From positions 620,001-684,000 of the forward strand of contig NHZP01000003.1 of NCBI GenBank assembly GCA_003313425.1: a DNA stretch of 64,000 nt, given 5' to 3'. Positions within the stretch are counted from its first letter, which is position 1, and each line of letters opens with the position of its first letter. A program made the translations under genes and the position numbers. The stretch is from Pseudopyrenochaeta lycopersici (Eukaryota > Ascomycota > Dothideomycetes > Pleosporales > Pseudopyrenochaetaceae). The notes beneath the pieces were generated by a model, which did not search any database, was not told where the DNA came from, and saw only the letters and a list, made by a program, of their open reading frames with translations. Shown here in pieces: positions 10,190 to 22,087 of this stretch.

Positions 10190-11784
10190 CTAATAGAAGC
10201 AGATAGTACGGATCTCCACGCTCTCGCGCATCGGCGCGTCTGGAGGACTGGTGGGGTCTACAAAAGCAGTGTGGCCAACGAATCGCGCCCGACCATCCGT
10301 GGCGGAATCATACGTCTTCAGCAAAATCGCCTGCTGTGGCGTCATCTTGGGGAAGTAATACCACTTGTGCCTCGGAGAATGCTTCATGACGTAGTTCTCC
10401 CCGTCTCTTTCACGATAGCGAAGGAACAGCTTGAAGAAGTCCTCGTCTCTGCAAGACTCGACATCGCACATGGCCAACGGCCGCTCCTCAACAATGTTGA
10501 GTGGCTTCCATACATTAATGAAAGCCACTCGACGGGACAAGAGCTCCTCAGCCTCTTCTCCAAGAAGTTGACCAACACGCACCGGGCCCGATTCAGCAGT
10601 GTAATCGCAATGAACAAGCATGACTGGAGTGCGTTGGGAAGTATTCTTCTCGTCGGTAAGTTTCTTTTGAGCGTTCCTCTCCGTACGTATAGTATGATCG
10701 AAAACAAGCACGCGCTTCGCACCCGTCGTCCTCTTCAACAGTTCAACCACCTCTGGATAGAAGTTTGATCGTACAGCCTCGTCATCCTCCCACCCTTCAT
10801 GCTTCACCTTGAACTCATGCATCGAAAACCCGTTCTTGTCGATGGTAAACTCGTTCGCTTTCGGCCATGCGTTGTGCACGCTAATCTCTACGGGTGCGTC
10901 TCCTGGGATGTGAATATCCTTAGCCTTTTCGCTCTCGTAGAAATAGATTTCGGTGAGACCATCCACTGCTTTTGTGTAATTGACAGTGGTCGTCACGGAA
11001 GTACCTACAGTGGCAGGCGGGCCGTTAGGAAGAAGTGCCTTGTTCACATCCCCCTGGGTCTTCTTCCAGCCGTCTAGCTGCTCCACGCCATCGACGAGCC
11101 ATTTTTGGATACTAGGATACTTGTCCAAGGGGAGTTTCTGATGTCTCCACAGGTGCATGTCGGCAGCAACAGCGATGTCGGCAATGGTGACGTTGTCGCC
11201 CGTTAACCACTTGTGCTTGCTGAGGCGGGCTTCGAGGATGCCAGCACCTCTGTGGAATTTCTCGGATTCAGCGTCAGTAACCTTTTGGTCAGGCTCAGCT
11301 TTCATTAGGGGCTTGACGACATTCTCAACGAGGTAGACGTAGCACGTGGGGAACCAGGACGAGGCTTCCCAGAGCAACCACCGGTTAACATCAGCGCGGC
11401 GCTTCAGGTCCTTCGGATACATGGACTCGGCTCCACATTTGTCGGCTGCGTACATGAGAATGGCATTCTTTAAAAGGGAGCATTAGCTTCATCCAGTATC
11501 TGTCTGGTTCCCATAGCTTACCGATTCCGTGAGCGTCAAGTCATCTCCATCGGTCGCCGATGGGACGGTTTCGTGTGGATTGATCTTCTTGTATTCATCA
11601 CTCTTGTGTTGCGCAGTGAAGTAGTTGATGTAATTCTGGTTGTAGTCGGCCTTCATTTGTTCCAGCCCGGCCAGGACCTTTCGGCTGTTGACCTGGCGTA
11701 GCGCTTCGCGTTAGTCTGTTGTGTTCCATTGCAATATGCATCTAGACGTACCGTGCATGGATCACAGTACACTTGGATCGTCAT
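10190..11784 (-). CDS. Glutathione S-transferase fused to AsaB/GA4-desaturase-like domain
   Basis: Exons complement(10190..11467, 11522..11692, 11752..11784) give 493 residues. Residues 1-200 are a cytosolic GST: MTIQVYCDPCTVNSRKVL, then NPHETVPSATDGDDLTLTES with the Glu-Ser pair expected at the glutathione site, and an all-helical C-domain with GDNVTIADIAVAADM. From about 235 to the end is the family called hydroxylase/desaturase AsaB, GA4 desaturase or CmcJ-like (NFYPEVVELLKRTTGAKRVLVFDHTIR, HCDYTAESGPVRV, FINVWKPL, HSPRHKWYYFPKMTPQQAILLKTYDS). HxD-like HCD and the later HKWYYFP suggest a non-haem iron type fold, but catalysis is unproven in most members. The fusion suggests a glutathione-conjugated or glutathione-dependent substrate. 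No signal peptide, so cytosolic. It neighbours a beta-glucosidase and an aromatic-ring dioxygenase. Confidence 0.85.
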
Positions 11785-12452
11785 GCTGAAGAGATTTATC
11801 GATTGAATTCGAATTCGACAAGTATGCTTGCGGAGAGGCCTAGACACTTAAATCTTAACCATATATGAGCTCTCAGCCCTCCCCGTACACGGTAGCTACC
11901 CCGCTTCTCCTCTGCCACGATCAATACGCCGTTACGCAGTCGCCACGCTACGCCCTCGGGCCCAATTGCGGGGACAGGAGCGTGTTACCAAACCGCTAAT
12001 TTGTCATGATTCTGCAGTTCAAGATGTACAGACGAGCCGAAATCGTAACGGCATGACTCCCTTCACCCGACATGTCCGGTAACGATCCAAACTCGTTCTA
12101 TCTTGGATATTGGTGGTTGGTTTCTGCTTGCTTGTATGCAGTAAGATCGGAGCCTCCTAATGTGATGAGGTCAGCACAGGGTCCCAGAGTCCACTTCCGC
12201 GCCGCTTGTGTTGGCTATTAAATTAGCCGATTACACGAGTAATAGAAGCCTTGGGTCACGTGGAATAGCATGTCTGTGATGTGTAAGACTAGACTGGGAA
12301 TCGTCTACGTAAAAAAAGCTCAATAATGCGGAAGCACTCTCGATGCAGAAGCACTCTCAATTCACGCATAGCAGCCCCGTCTCGCCGCAGCAAGTGCACC
12401 GCTCTCAGTCGGCTATGCCCAGGTCACCACATTCCCACGGCGGTGGCATGAT
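11785..12452. other. Intergenic between the GST fusion and beta-glucosidase
   Basis: Holds the 5' flank of the GST fusion gene and the 3' flank of the beta-glucosidase, both on the minus strand. No ORF with an ATG and family resemblance, no RNA gene and no repeat seen. Confidence 0.5.
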
Positions 12453-15004
12453 TTACAACCCTCTCCACCACGAGCTCTTTGCAACCGTGAAGCTTCCACT
12501 CAGCCGTGTCTCAGCACTACTGTTTCCTACAAGCACCCAATACTGGCCTCTTTCACTCGCCCACTGATCCCTCTCTTCATCCCAATAGCTTGTAGCATAT
12601 TTCGTCTGCATTTCAATCTCAACGTGGGTCTCCTCTCCAGCCACTAGAAACACTTTCTCGAAACCTTTCAGCTCTTTTCGTGGCCGCGTGATCGAGGCTT
12701 CGGTCGGAGAAATGTAAACCTGTACGACTTCTGCGCCATCTTGAATGCCGGTGTTTTTCACTGTAAGAGAGACGCGTAGAGTAGAGGTATCCAATTGAAT
12801 GGATAGTTCAGTCATTGAAAAAGTGGTGTATGAAAGACCGTAGCCAAAGGGAAAGAGTACATCGCGCTTTGTGCGCTCGTAGAAGCGGTATCCAATGTAC
12901 ACGTCTTCGCCATAGACGCACTTTCCTTTCTCGCTTCGTTGATTCAAGAATGCCGGATTGTCTTCATTTCGCGCGGGAAACGAGAGGGAGAGCTTGCCAG
13001 ACGGGTTTACGGCGCCGAACAAGACATCTGCAATCCCGTTGCCCGTCTCATTACCGCCATACCAGGCCTGAATAATCGCGGGTACTTCGGTTATCCAAGG
13101 CATAGTAACTGGCGTTCCGGACTGATTGACGACCACTGTATTCGGGTTGACTGCGGCGACGGCGCTGATGAGGCGATTCTGGAGCCCCGGTAAGTCCATA
13201 TCTGGTCGGTCAAACCCTTCGCATTCCCATTCACCCTATGTATTGTTAGTACTCATAGTTCAATAGAGGCCTTGGGAGTAGTAGAACGCACACTAAGCCC
13301 GGCACATATCACCACCTGATCAACTTCCTTTGCTAATTCAACAGCCGACTGCAACTCGGCCTCCGGATTTACCTTCAGACACCCACCAATTCGCACACCA
13401 CCTCCACGCATTGCCGTTGCACCCTTCTTCTTCACTTTCTGCGTTAAGCTCGAACCAAATTGTAAAACGACATGATACGTTTGCCCGGCCTCCAGCACTT
13501 TGCTACCTCTTTCTTCAAGAGTGCCTGCGCCAAGAAAGGTTGAGCCTTGTCGCTGTTTCGTTGCATTGTCAACCACGAGTTGACCATCAATATATAGCTT
13601 GGCAGTGCCTCTTACTGAGCACCCAAACTCGTACTCTCCACCTACATTAGGGGTAAAGGTGCTTTCGAGGTCCATATAGAAAAGCTCTGGGTTGACATCA
13701 GGATGTGCGTAGTCCACAAGCAGCATTTCTGATATGTCGGTATAAATCTCGTCTCTAGAGACTCGAAATTCAGCTCCATACGGCTCATTGTAGAATTTCG
13801 CTATACAACCGGGTCTCCCATCAACAGTCCTAGTCAATTGCGAGAGGATGGGGAGCTGCTTGTAATTTGTTGCCCCCTCAGCGTACTTGACTCCCGGTGC
13901 GTGCTGCGCAATTCCTTCGAAAGGCGTCACAAGCCAGTACGGCTTCAGACTCGCCGAGCCTCCGCCTGAATACCTCGCTACCTTAGCGTTTGGGCCTATG
14001 ACTGCGATCGTCTTGCTCTTATCTAACGGCAGTACTTTGTGCTCATTCTTCAATAATACGATGCTCTCTGCAGCTAGTTTTCGCAATTGTGGGGCTACCT
14101 CTTTCGGTCGCTCCAGTTGTCCTTCTGGGGCATCCTCTTTTATACCTAGTGGAGCTACTCGATTAATAAGGTTGAGAAGGTTTCGAATGCGGGCGTCGAC
14201 TTCGTGTTCAGCAAGCTTGCGGTTGCCTAACGAGACGGTAACGTTCGGCCCTCGAACACGCGGAGGTCCTGGCATCTCAATGTCCAAGCCCGCCCTCGTA
14301 GACTCTGCTGCTGAATAGGTTCCGAACCAATCACTCATGATTAAGCCATCAAATCCCCATTCATCTCGCAAAACTTCTTGCAGCAATCGCTTATTCTCGC
14401 TGACGTGTAGCCCATTGATCTTGTTGTAACTCGTCATATAAGCCTTGGGCCTTGCATCCCGCTGTGTGATTTGAAAAGGCATAAGATAGATCTCTCTCAG
14501 CGCCCGCTCGCTGACCATGCAGTCGATAGCTTGTCTTTCATGCTCAATGTCGTTACATACAAAGTGCTTGATACAAGAAGCAACACCCTTGCTCTGTACG
14601 CCGCGCACAACAGCCGTAGCCATGTTTCCAGCGAGGACAGGGTCCTCACTATAGCTTTCGAAGCCCCGTCCTCCAATCGGCGACCTCTGCATATTTATTG
14701 TCGGGCCTAGACTGACGTGGACGCCCTTCGCTATCGCCTCTGTACCCATCAATCTTCCAGCTTCCTCGACGAGGTTCGTATCCCACGTTGAGCCAAGGGC
14801 AGTGCCGCATGGCAGGCACGCCGCTGGTGGACCATTCCAGAATCGGATGCCTCGAACGCCATTGGGACCGTCTGAAAAGCGGAGCGCGGGGATTTTCAGC
14901 CGTGAGATACTTTTGGTGCCCCAAAAGCTTCCACCTGATAGTAGGCTGATCTTTTCATCCAACTCCAACTGTGAGATGGCCTCTTCGACATCAAGGGTTT
15001 GCAT
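12453..15004 (-). CDS. GH3 beta-glucosidase with PA14 insert, intracellular
   Basis: Hydrolyses beta-glucosides. Exons complement(12453..13235, 13292..15004) give 831 residues. The GH3 N-terminal barrel shows SDGPNGVRG, GRGFESYSEDP, KHFVCNDIEHER and the nucleophile motif LIMSDWFGTY. The alpha/beta sandwich follows (VLLKNE, AVIGPNA), interrupted near residues 380-540 by a PA14 carbohydrate-binding insert (GGEYEFGCSVRGTAKLYIDG), then the fibronectin-III-like C-domain (FPFGYGLSYTTF). No signal peptide: the ATG chosen gives MQTLDVEEAISQL directly at the catalytic domain, and no in-frame upstream ATG exists. This is the intracellular PA14-containing fungal beta-glucosidase type. Context (GST fusion, gentisate dioxygenase, transporter) hints at aryl-glucoside use, by inference only. 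Confidence 0.94.
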
Positions 15005-15354
15005 GGCGACTGGATACACAAATTAGTTGACTTTAATTTCTTGAGAACCACAGGTCAAGTTCCTGTACTGCAATTCTGCTACGGAATGCGAAGAACAAAG
15101 GGATTGTAAAGACCAACACGGCTTATTCCAAAAGCCCTTGAGTGAATCTCCAGGACCTCAACCTGACGAGAGTGGAATGAATACAGAGAATAAGATGGAA
15201 GTGCAGGAGCGTCATGGCATCACAATGCACGGCTTTTTGAGCGTCCTTGCCGCCCAGGAGATTATGGGCAGTCGGACAATGATCGGAGAGTGTTCCCAAA
15301 TTCCGACCTCGGGGAACTACCCGAGCAGCCAATAGGGTAGATTGTCTGCCCTCA
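15005..15354. other. 5' flank of beta-glucosidase
   Basis: Upstream region of the minus-strand beta-glucosidase gene. No coding signal seen. Confidence 0.4.
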
Positions 15355-16297
15355 TTACGATGCTCTTGACCTAGGTACGCTTGAATTCGACGAGCTCAGA
15401 ATAGAAATATTGTAGTCCGGGACCGTATGCAGAGTAAGCGTTGCGACTTCGACACAGAATGAGCCCCATTCCTTCGAGCTGGCAACATTAGCAATAAATC
15501 CTGGAATGGACTCACCCGCTGCATACCCAAAGATATCGAAGTCAACTCTGGATGATCCTATTATATCGAGTCCCGATGGTTTTGCTCCGCACCTTCGCAC
15601 TAGTACACTCTGAACCAATAAACGACTGGGAGAGCTGATCTCCTGCCTATCGACCACTGACCCAACTTTGAAGAGTCAAGGAGCTTGACAAGCCAATATG
15701 CCTATTATTAGCTACATTGCCCTGAGCCACGTTAAACCAAGTAATTCGATCTAGCTGATCCCAACTGTTTGAGAAATTAACAGCTGACGGTGCAAATCCA
15801 ATCAGTAAGAGATGTCGCAAACTAGCACCCCATACCTCAGCATCTTTATCAAATCGCCTCTTGTCTTCCGCACGTACGCCGCGCTTATCCTAATCCCAAG
15901 CTTTTCTATCGACGCAGAATCAAGAGTTGACTTTGAAGGCGAGCACGGTGTCTTAATTGACAGAGCCGGGGGAATATTCCCAGATATAACACTCTGAAGC
16001 ACATAGCCGGCTATTCCATCGTCAACGACATTTCGAAGTGTGGATAGCAGCATAACCCCGTAGCAGAATTGTTGTTCTTAAATGGTGCTTTGAGAAAGGC
16101 TTCGGCAGCTGGTTTCCGCTAGGCCCAATGATTGTTAGCGGACAAGTCGTCGGCAAGGCTGATGCGTTGAGGCTGAAGACGTGTTCGAATGCGGAAATGA
16201 GGCATGACTCTTGGATGAGCGGCTTGTCATTGAAAGTGGTAGCCATGGTGGCGTTCGCAAGCGTAGGATCAAAGTTGCCAAGAGGCCTACAGATCAT
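15355..16297 (-). pseudogene. Cluster of broken minus-strand ORFs, unknown family
   Basis: Three adjoining minus-strand frames read as protein-like text but do not join with convincing splice sites: 16022..16297 (starts with an ATG, MICRPLGNFDPTLAN), 15802..16053 (continues LLSTLRNVVDDGIAGYVL), an intervening frame around 15650-15810 (LLIGFAPSAVNFSN), and 15355..15657 (no ATG). The order suggests one gene of about 300 residues with frameshifts, or an unrecognised gene with unusual introns. I recognise no domain. It lies between the beta-glucosidase and the GFA gene. Confidence that this was ever coding is low. Confidence 0.25.
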
Positions 16298-16611
16298 GAC
16301 TTAGGCGTCGGCAGATGTGCCTTGCGCATAATGACCGAAGTGCTTGGAAAATAGTAATATAGTAGAAGTAGAAACCAGTGAGTTTGGATTGTGTTGCAAT
16401 AAGGTTGTGTTGGAGCGTTATATTGTAGAACCACGAGATTGGAACATACAGGCCACGAATGTACTAGGATATAAAGTCGTTGCTTGGCACGTACCAGCTG
16501 GGCAGCCTATAAATGCCCTCATGCCCACAAGCCGGCATATGTGCTTGCATCCAGCACATTTAGTTTTGCCATTCCATGTTTCCACTTCTACCGTATACTG
16601 TGCAACAACCA
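16298..16611. other. 5' flank of the GFA-family gene
   Basis: No coding or structural signal recognised. Confidence 0.4.
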
Positions 16612-17113
16612 ATGGCCTCGAATGGGACGGATTACCACCAGGGAAGCTGTATCTGTGGTTCAGTATCTTTCACGCTATATGGTCCACCCACGAAGACGTT
16701 ACGATGCCATTGCAGTGACTGCGTGAAAAATGCCGGCGCATCTCATCAAGTTGTAATATTTTTCCGTCCGAATTGCTGTGTCCAGAGTGTCTAATCAAAT
16801 GTAGATGGCGGCCTACGCTAGCACATCGATTACGACCAAGGACCCCTACGGCTGGATACGCATCTATACAACCACCAAGACGAACTCTGGGTTTCCAAAC
16901 GAGAAACACTTCTGTTGCAAGTGTGGCTGTACACTGTGGACGGTACCGATGAAACACGACGGCCAGGTGAGAATGGTTAGAATCGCCTTGGTCGAAGATG
17001 GGTGAGCAAGAAGAGTCTAGTAAGAGCAGGCAAAACTGATTGTTGAGCCCAGTTTGCGGAATCCTGCATTCACACCGGTTAAAGACGTGTTTGCGCCGGA
17101 GACTGCGCCATAA
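16612..17113 (+). CDS. GFA/CENP-V fold protein (glutathione-dependent formaldehyde-activating family)
   Basis: Small zinc-binding protein of the Mss4-like fold. Exons 16612..16752, 16805..17001 and 17053..17113 give 132 residues. Zinc ligands are visible: GSCICGSVSF, RCHCSDCVKNAGASHQV, and KHFCCKCGCTLW, matching the Cys-x-Cys, Cys-x-Cys-x2-Cys and Cys-x2-Cys pattern of the family. The C-terminus ends in PVKDVFAPETAP, a tail common in fungal members. Most family members have no proven substrate; some promote glutathione adduct formation. It lies 594 bp before gentisate dioxygenase on the same strand. Confidence 0.88.
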
Positions 17114-17707
17114 TGGACCACATATGCAGGGAAGTCCATGCTGCACCTGTCGCACAACATTTGGGTGTTGTAGGTCGGCGTGAGTTACACCGGCCGAAAG
17201 CATGGTGTAAGCAGGGTCACGCTAACCCTGCTCAGATACCGACTTTGCCAGGCCAGGGCGGATCTCATCTGCCGAGTTTATAGGGTATCGCCAATCTCTG
17301 CATCAACCCGCAAGGCCTATGTCTGTCAGCCTTTTGCTGAGAGACATGAACATCCTGAGTCGTGTCCCAACAAAGGAACCGACTAGAACTCTCCGGAGGA
17401 ATGGCTCGAGCATCTCGGCACTCATTCCGAGAGTGACAAGCTCAAACCCCCGACGCTCACATGTACGTCGGGAGGGGACTACGGAACAGTTATGCGGGGG
17501 TTTTCTGGTGCTGTTGCGGGGTGCGCCTAGTTTATGGGTCCCAAGATGGTCAAATTCATCGTTGTCGCACTTGTTTGACACTTGCTTTGAACCAATATTT
17601 TACCGGCTTTGTTTTGCACTCCCATAATCTGCAACTTTGCGTGCCGCAAACCTAGTTTTGATTACATTACTTCGAGTATCTAAATTCCTTTCAAGGACGC
17701 GAAAGAC
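17114..17707. other. Promoter region of gentisate dioxygenase
   Basis: Spacer between two plus-strand genes; contains no family-like ORF. A CGG-N-CCG type site for the neighbouring Zn2Cys6 regulator might be expected, but I cannot point to a convincing one (a CACCGGCCG block occurs near 17188). Confidence 0.35.
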
Positions 17708-18797
17708 ATGTCGCCGCATAAGAGTGAGACGCAAAGTCAGGAGACAGCCTCCTACATCGAAAGGCTTCCTCCCAAGAATGTTGAACCACTTTGGACCGTC
17801 ATGAATGCGATGGTGCCGCCATTACCGAACCCAAAAGCATCTGTTGCATCTTGGAAATATGACGAGATTCGTCCACTGCTCCTCGACGCTGGACGACTCG
17901 TTTCTGACAAAGAAGCTGAGCGGCGAGTGCTGATGCTCGTTAATCCAACCATGAAAGCACCATACACAACCGATACGATCTATGCTGGATTGCAATTGAT
18001 TAATCCTGGAGAGACCGCGCCTGCCCACAGGCATACAGCGTTTGCCTTAAGATTTATTATCGAAGGCCAACGGGGCTTCACAGCGGTTGGTGGAAAGAAG
18101 GTGGTGATGCAGAGAGGTGATGTTATACTAACACCATCGTGGGAGTGGCATGACCATGGGCATGAAGGTAATTTTCAAAGTATTCCAGTATCCTAGAATA
18201 TGCTCCAACAAAGTGTATAGGGGAAGGTCCCATGATCTGGTTAGATGGATTAGATCTCCCACTGTACCAAGCTTTTCCAGTCAACTTTGCAGAGCTCTAC
18301 CAGGAAAACAGATACCCGAGCGAGTAAGTACCCGGACCAATGCTTCAGCTAGTCATCGTGCTAAGTAATTTATCAGGCTCGGTAACGCCAACGGAACGCT
18401 TCGATTTGGGTGGGATGAAGTGCAAGAAAAGCTGGACAGCCAGCACGGCACGCATGCGTTATATCTGTACAGTATGAAAGGTTCGGATAAGCCTCTATCT
18501 CGCACCATGGGGGGACAAGCGGAACGAGTTGACGCCGGTACCACATCACCACCCATTCGCGAGTCCTGCTCGTTTGTGTACCACTGCTACGAAGGCAGAG
18601 GTCGCAGTGAGTTGGAGCTGCCTAGTGGCGAGACCAAAGTGGTAGATTGGGCACAGGGCGATACTTTTGCGGTACCAGCATGGACAAGAAGGGTGCATAT
18701 CTCAGATACTGGATGCCAAAGCTACCTTTTCGCTGTTAGTGATGAACCATTGTTGAGGAACCTTGGCATGTACCGAAAGGAAAGCGAGACTGCTTGA
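17708..18797 (+). CDS. Gentisate 1,2-dioxygenase (cupin)
   Basis: Opens the ring of gentisate (2,5-dihydroxybenzoate) with O2 to maleylpyruvate, using non-haem iron. Exons 17708..18167, 18221..18323 and 18377..18797 give 327 residues, slightly short for the family. The N-terminal cupin shows the metal-binding pattern APAHRHTAFALRFIIEG and RGDVILTPSWEWHDHGHEG; a second cupin (SFVYHCYEGRGRSELELPSGE, then DTFAVPAWTRRVH) follows. The GMKVIFKVF reading past 18167 is intronic. Next to it and convergent is a Zn2Cys6 regulator, then an MFS transporter, a typical layout for an aromatic-acid utilisation locus. Maleylpyruvate isomerase and fumarylpyruvate hydrolase, the next steps, are not in the window. 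Confidence 0.9.
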
Positions 18798-18839
18798 AAG
18801 AAACCCTAAAGTGGGTAGTAGGTAACGACGCTTTGCATA

Positions 18840-21616
18840 TCAATATCCGTCGAAGCTGATGTCCCCTGATGTATTGCTGCTGAATTCCATGGGGATACTG
18901 TTGAGCCATTCTAAGCCACCATTCGGCCAAAACGAGTCGAGGAACGCATTGCTCGCCAGTGGAACATTGCCAGAGTCCATATTATCGTTAGACAATGCGC
19001 GAATATCGTAAACATTTGCAGTATCCTCAATGTTTGGATCTGCTCGCGCATTGTGTTGTCCTTCTAGCACAGCTTAATCTTGCAGCTTGGTTACACACGT
19101 TTAGTCACTCACCTTTGCCATTTATCCGAGTATCGGCCAGAGCCTCGTTCTTATAGGCAGTGTGTAAAATCACCAAACAACTCTTTGCAAAGCTTCCATC
19201 TGCTACTGCAAAATGGGATAATGAGTCTATGCATTTAGTAAACGTTAATTCTAAAGATTCTAAGTCCCGCTGTTGCGCCTGTTGTAAGGTTGGTGTAAGA
19301 AGGACGGCGAGGATGACGGTACCAGCAGTGTAGAGGTAGAACACGGAGTACCACCACACGGGAAGCTGATCCGCATTACGCTCTGAAGAGAGCACATGTA
19401 TGAGTTCCTGCGCAGCACATACACATGACTCAACGCAGCCAGTTGCAAATGCTTGTTTTAGGACTGATCGATTGCTGGGAATGGTCGGATCCAGATACCG
19501 ACTCCGCGCAAGGTCAACAGTGATGGGTCGAAACAGCAATATTTTGAGATGAAGGTACCGACAATTCAAAGTTATTGCCTGAGTTCGAAATGTTCCTTGA
19601 TCGTCAGTTATCTCTGTTTCGTTATTGTACTGCAAGTAAATGGGTACTCCATCGGACCATCGCTCTAACCGGCTATCGAGATCTAACAACGGATCGCAGT
19701 CTTCGAGATGAAAGCCGTCTGATGTAGACTCACGATACTCCACACGCGGGGTGTAAAAGTACTTTAATACATCTATGAGGATGTCCGATAGTTTCAGCGC
19801 GTGAATGAAAAATGCGAGCCTGGATGGCACCGGCTCTGGAAGTGGCTGAGACGAGCTTGACGGGTCGACGGCGAGATGAGCATCATCGACAGGGGCAGGA
19901 AATGGGACGACTGATGGCCAAATTACCTATGAAGGCCGAAGATGCGAAGTCAGTGCAGGTCTCACATATGGACTGCGTACATATGCGTACCATTGGCGGT
20001 CTACCAAAGGTCATACTAAGGACCCTAGGAGAAGTCAGATGTTTCAGTCTAGGAAATGATCATGGTACCCACCTATCCATGAGAACACAACACCACCATG
20101 TACGTCGGCGTTCTTCTCTTTCTGCTTGACTTTCGCATGGATCGTCAAGCTGGATGCCAATACCTTGGGCAATCCGGATCGCCAAGCCAATGCTACAAGA
20201 ACATCTGTTAATCTTGTCGGACCCCTGCAAATACTGAGCGGCCAGAACGAGCGCCTGAACAAGCTGGAGTGAGCCGTGATCCGAACTCTCGTGTGTGATC
20301 AGTTGCTGCGACCTTTCGAAAAACGTGTTGGCATTGTTTGTGGCACTTAGCTTCGCTTTTGTTCGCTTGGAATGCCGACAGCCTAGGGCAAGAACAGCAT
20401 TGAAAATAGAGAAGAAAGCTCTAAGTGAATGTACGCTTTCCAAGGAATCCGAGGCATCGAAGCTTTGATCGCTCCATACTTTATCGTACTTGTTCATGAA
20501 GGAGGGCTGATGCAAGATCGGGTATAGGGGGTGAACATATGCCCAGTAATTGTTGAGAAATTCGTCAGCAATACGTCGAGGTGGAAGCACGAGATCCTCC
20601 ATTAAAGCGCGGATAAGATATCTTTCCTCGCTACCTCGGGGTTTGGAAGCTCGGGAGGTTGCAGAGCTGAGCGTAGCACCAACGACTTCTGAATGGTTGC
20701 GTTTTTGCGAATTTTTTCGAACAAGGTTCATGAAAGCAGCCGCACTTGAAGGCCCAAGAAACACTGACCCCACGTGCTTTGCAGACGGCGTCGTGCCTTC
20801 TGTCGCACCCATTGCGCTTGCTATCTGCTCCTCAGGAGCTTCATTTGGGCGAGAGATACGTCGCTGTGGTCCACTTATTTCCTCGTTTCTGAAGTCATTT
20901 GATCCACTTCTGTGTTGTCGGAGACTGGGGTGAGGTGTCAATCCAGATGGTGGAGGTAGCGATACGAAACCTGCCCTCTCAAAACTTTCTGGATGCTGTT
21001 GATTCAGACCAAAATCTTGAAGCTGATGTGTTGGCGGTGAGCCAGGAAACGCATTAGCGGGATTCTGGTGCCTATCGGATTGAACTTCTTCAAATTGATC
21101 TGTTGTCTCAGAGGATGGAATACGGAAGGCATCGAAGGTGCTCGAGATAGGGTTTGTGCTTTGGTCTATGTCTTGACGTGAGGCAAGTGCAACATGATTA
21201 TAAGCGGGATGCTGCATTGCAATATCCGCACCCGTGACACTTTGGATGTTGGGAGAATTTCTTTCTCCAAAGGATTGGATGCTTCTGGAACTACCAGGAA
21301 ATTCCACAGGATGCTGGAGTTCCGTGTGCTCTCGCGGCATTGGAGTTTGGCGTAGGCTCTCGCCCCGGCCCCGAATCTGCTCTAACTCTCGGATTCGACT
21401 CTCTAGCGACTTGACATAACTAGGGGCAACCTCTGCACTCGGCTCGCTATAAATGCATAATTCAGGCCTTAGTTTCTTGCGTGTGCAGGAATTGCATGGT
21501 CTTGCACCATCACAGCGAATCTTACGATCGCGGCATTCCTGGCATGCGAGACGTATCTTTGTACGTTTAGCAGGGCGCTCTTGTGGGTCCGGGGCATTTT
21601 GATGTTGGTCGTTCAT
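18840..21616 (-). CDS. Zn(II)2Cys6 transcription factor, fungal-specific
   Basis: Nuclear DNA-binding regulator. Exons complement(18840..19072, 19113..19926, 19991..20024, 20073..21616) give 874 residues; exon 2 is only 34 nt and intron 3 is only 40 nt. The zinc cluster is at residues 25-53 (CQECRDRKIRC then CNSC, with the final Cys in LRPELC), followed by a linker and coiled coil (SYVKSLESRIRELEQI). The fungal-specific middle homology region runs from about 340 on (LPPRRIADEFLNNYWAYVHPLYPILHQPSF, and RRTWWCCVLMDRVLSMTFGRPPM after splicing). Placement between gentisate dioxygenase and an MFS transporter suggests it controls them, as pathway-specific regulators usually do. The two genes have only 42 bp between stop codons of the dioxygenase and this gene. 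Confidence 0.9.
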
Positions 21617-21940
21617 ATTCGTGGTTCAAGGTTGTAGGTCAAGACTGTGACCGGGGAAGCATCCGATCATATGTTCCGAGAGTTACAGACCCTGCATGAC
21701 TTGGCTCGCATCCGACACCCGATGCGGAGATAAGCTTAAGCACTTCCCCGAGGAGGCCGAGCCGCTCACTGTGACGGGGCCGCTTCGTGCTGGATCAAAC
21801 AGAAAGAAAGACCAAGAATTGGTGTTCCCATGGTGCATAGCATTGACGGCTTCGACATGAAGACATATCCTGTGTGGCTTCAATTCAAAGTGCTCCTGAC
21901 CTGTACAGAGCTATCATCGGTGTTCTTCGTGTCTGTCAAA

Positions 21941-22030
21941 TATATCGTGTTCACTTATATCGTGTTCACTTATATCGTGTTCACTTATATCGTGTTCACT
22001 TATATCGTGTTCACTTATATCGTGTTCACT
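21941..22030 (+). repeat. Minisatellite, 15 bp x 6 perfect copies
   Basis: Six exact tandem copies of TATATCGTGTTCACT lie between the transcription factor start (21616) and the 3' end of the MFS gene (22088). The unit is a multiple of three and would read IVFTY repeats, but no supported gene covers it. Perfect copies imply recent expansion. Confidence 0.95.
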
Positions 22031-22087
22031 TTATACAACTCTACGGCAATTTCTGCAGGGCACTTTGACTAGGCAGCCTACTCTGTT

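Noticed and set aside
21830..22072. Frame encoding IVFTY repeats
   Set aside because: Created by the 15-bp minisatellite in intergenic DNA; no splice or family support.
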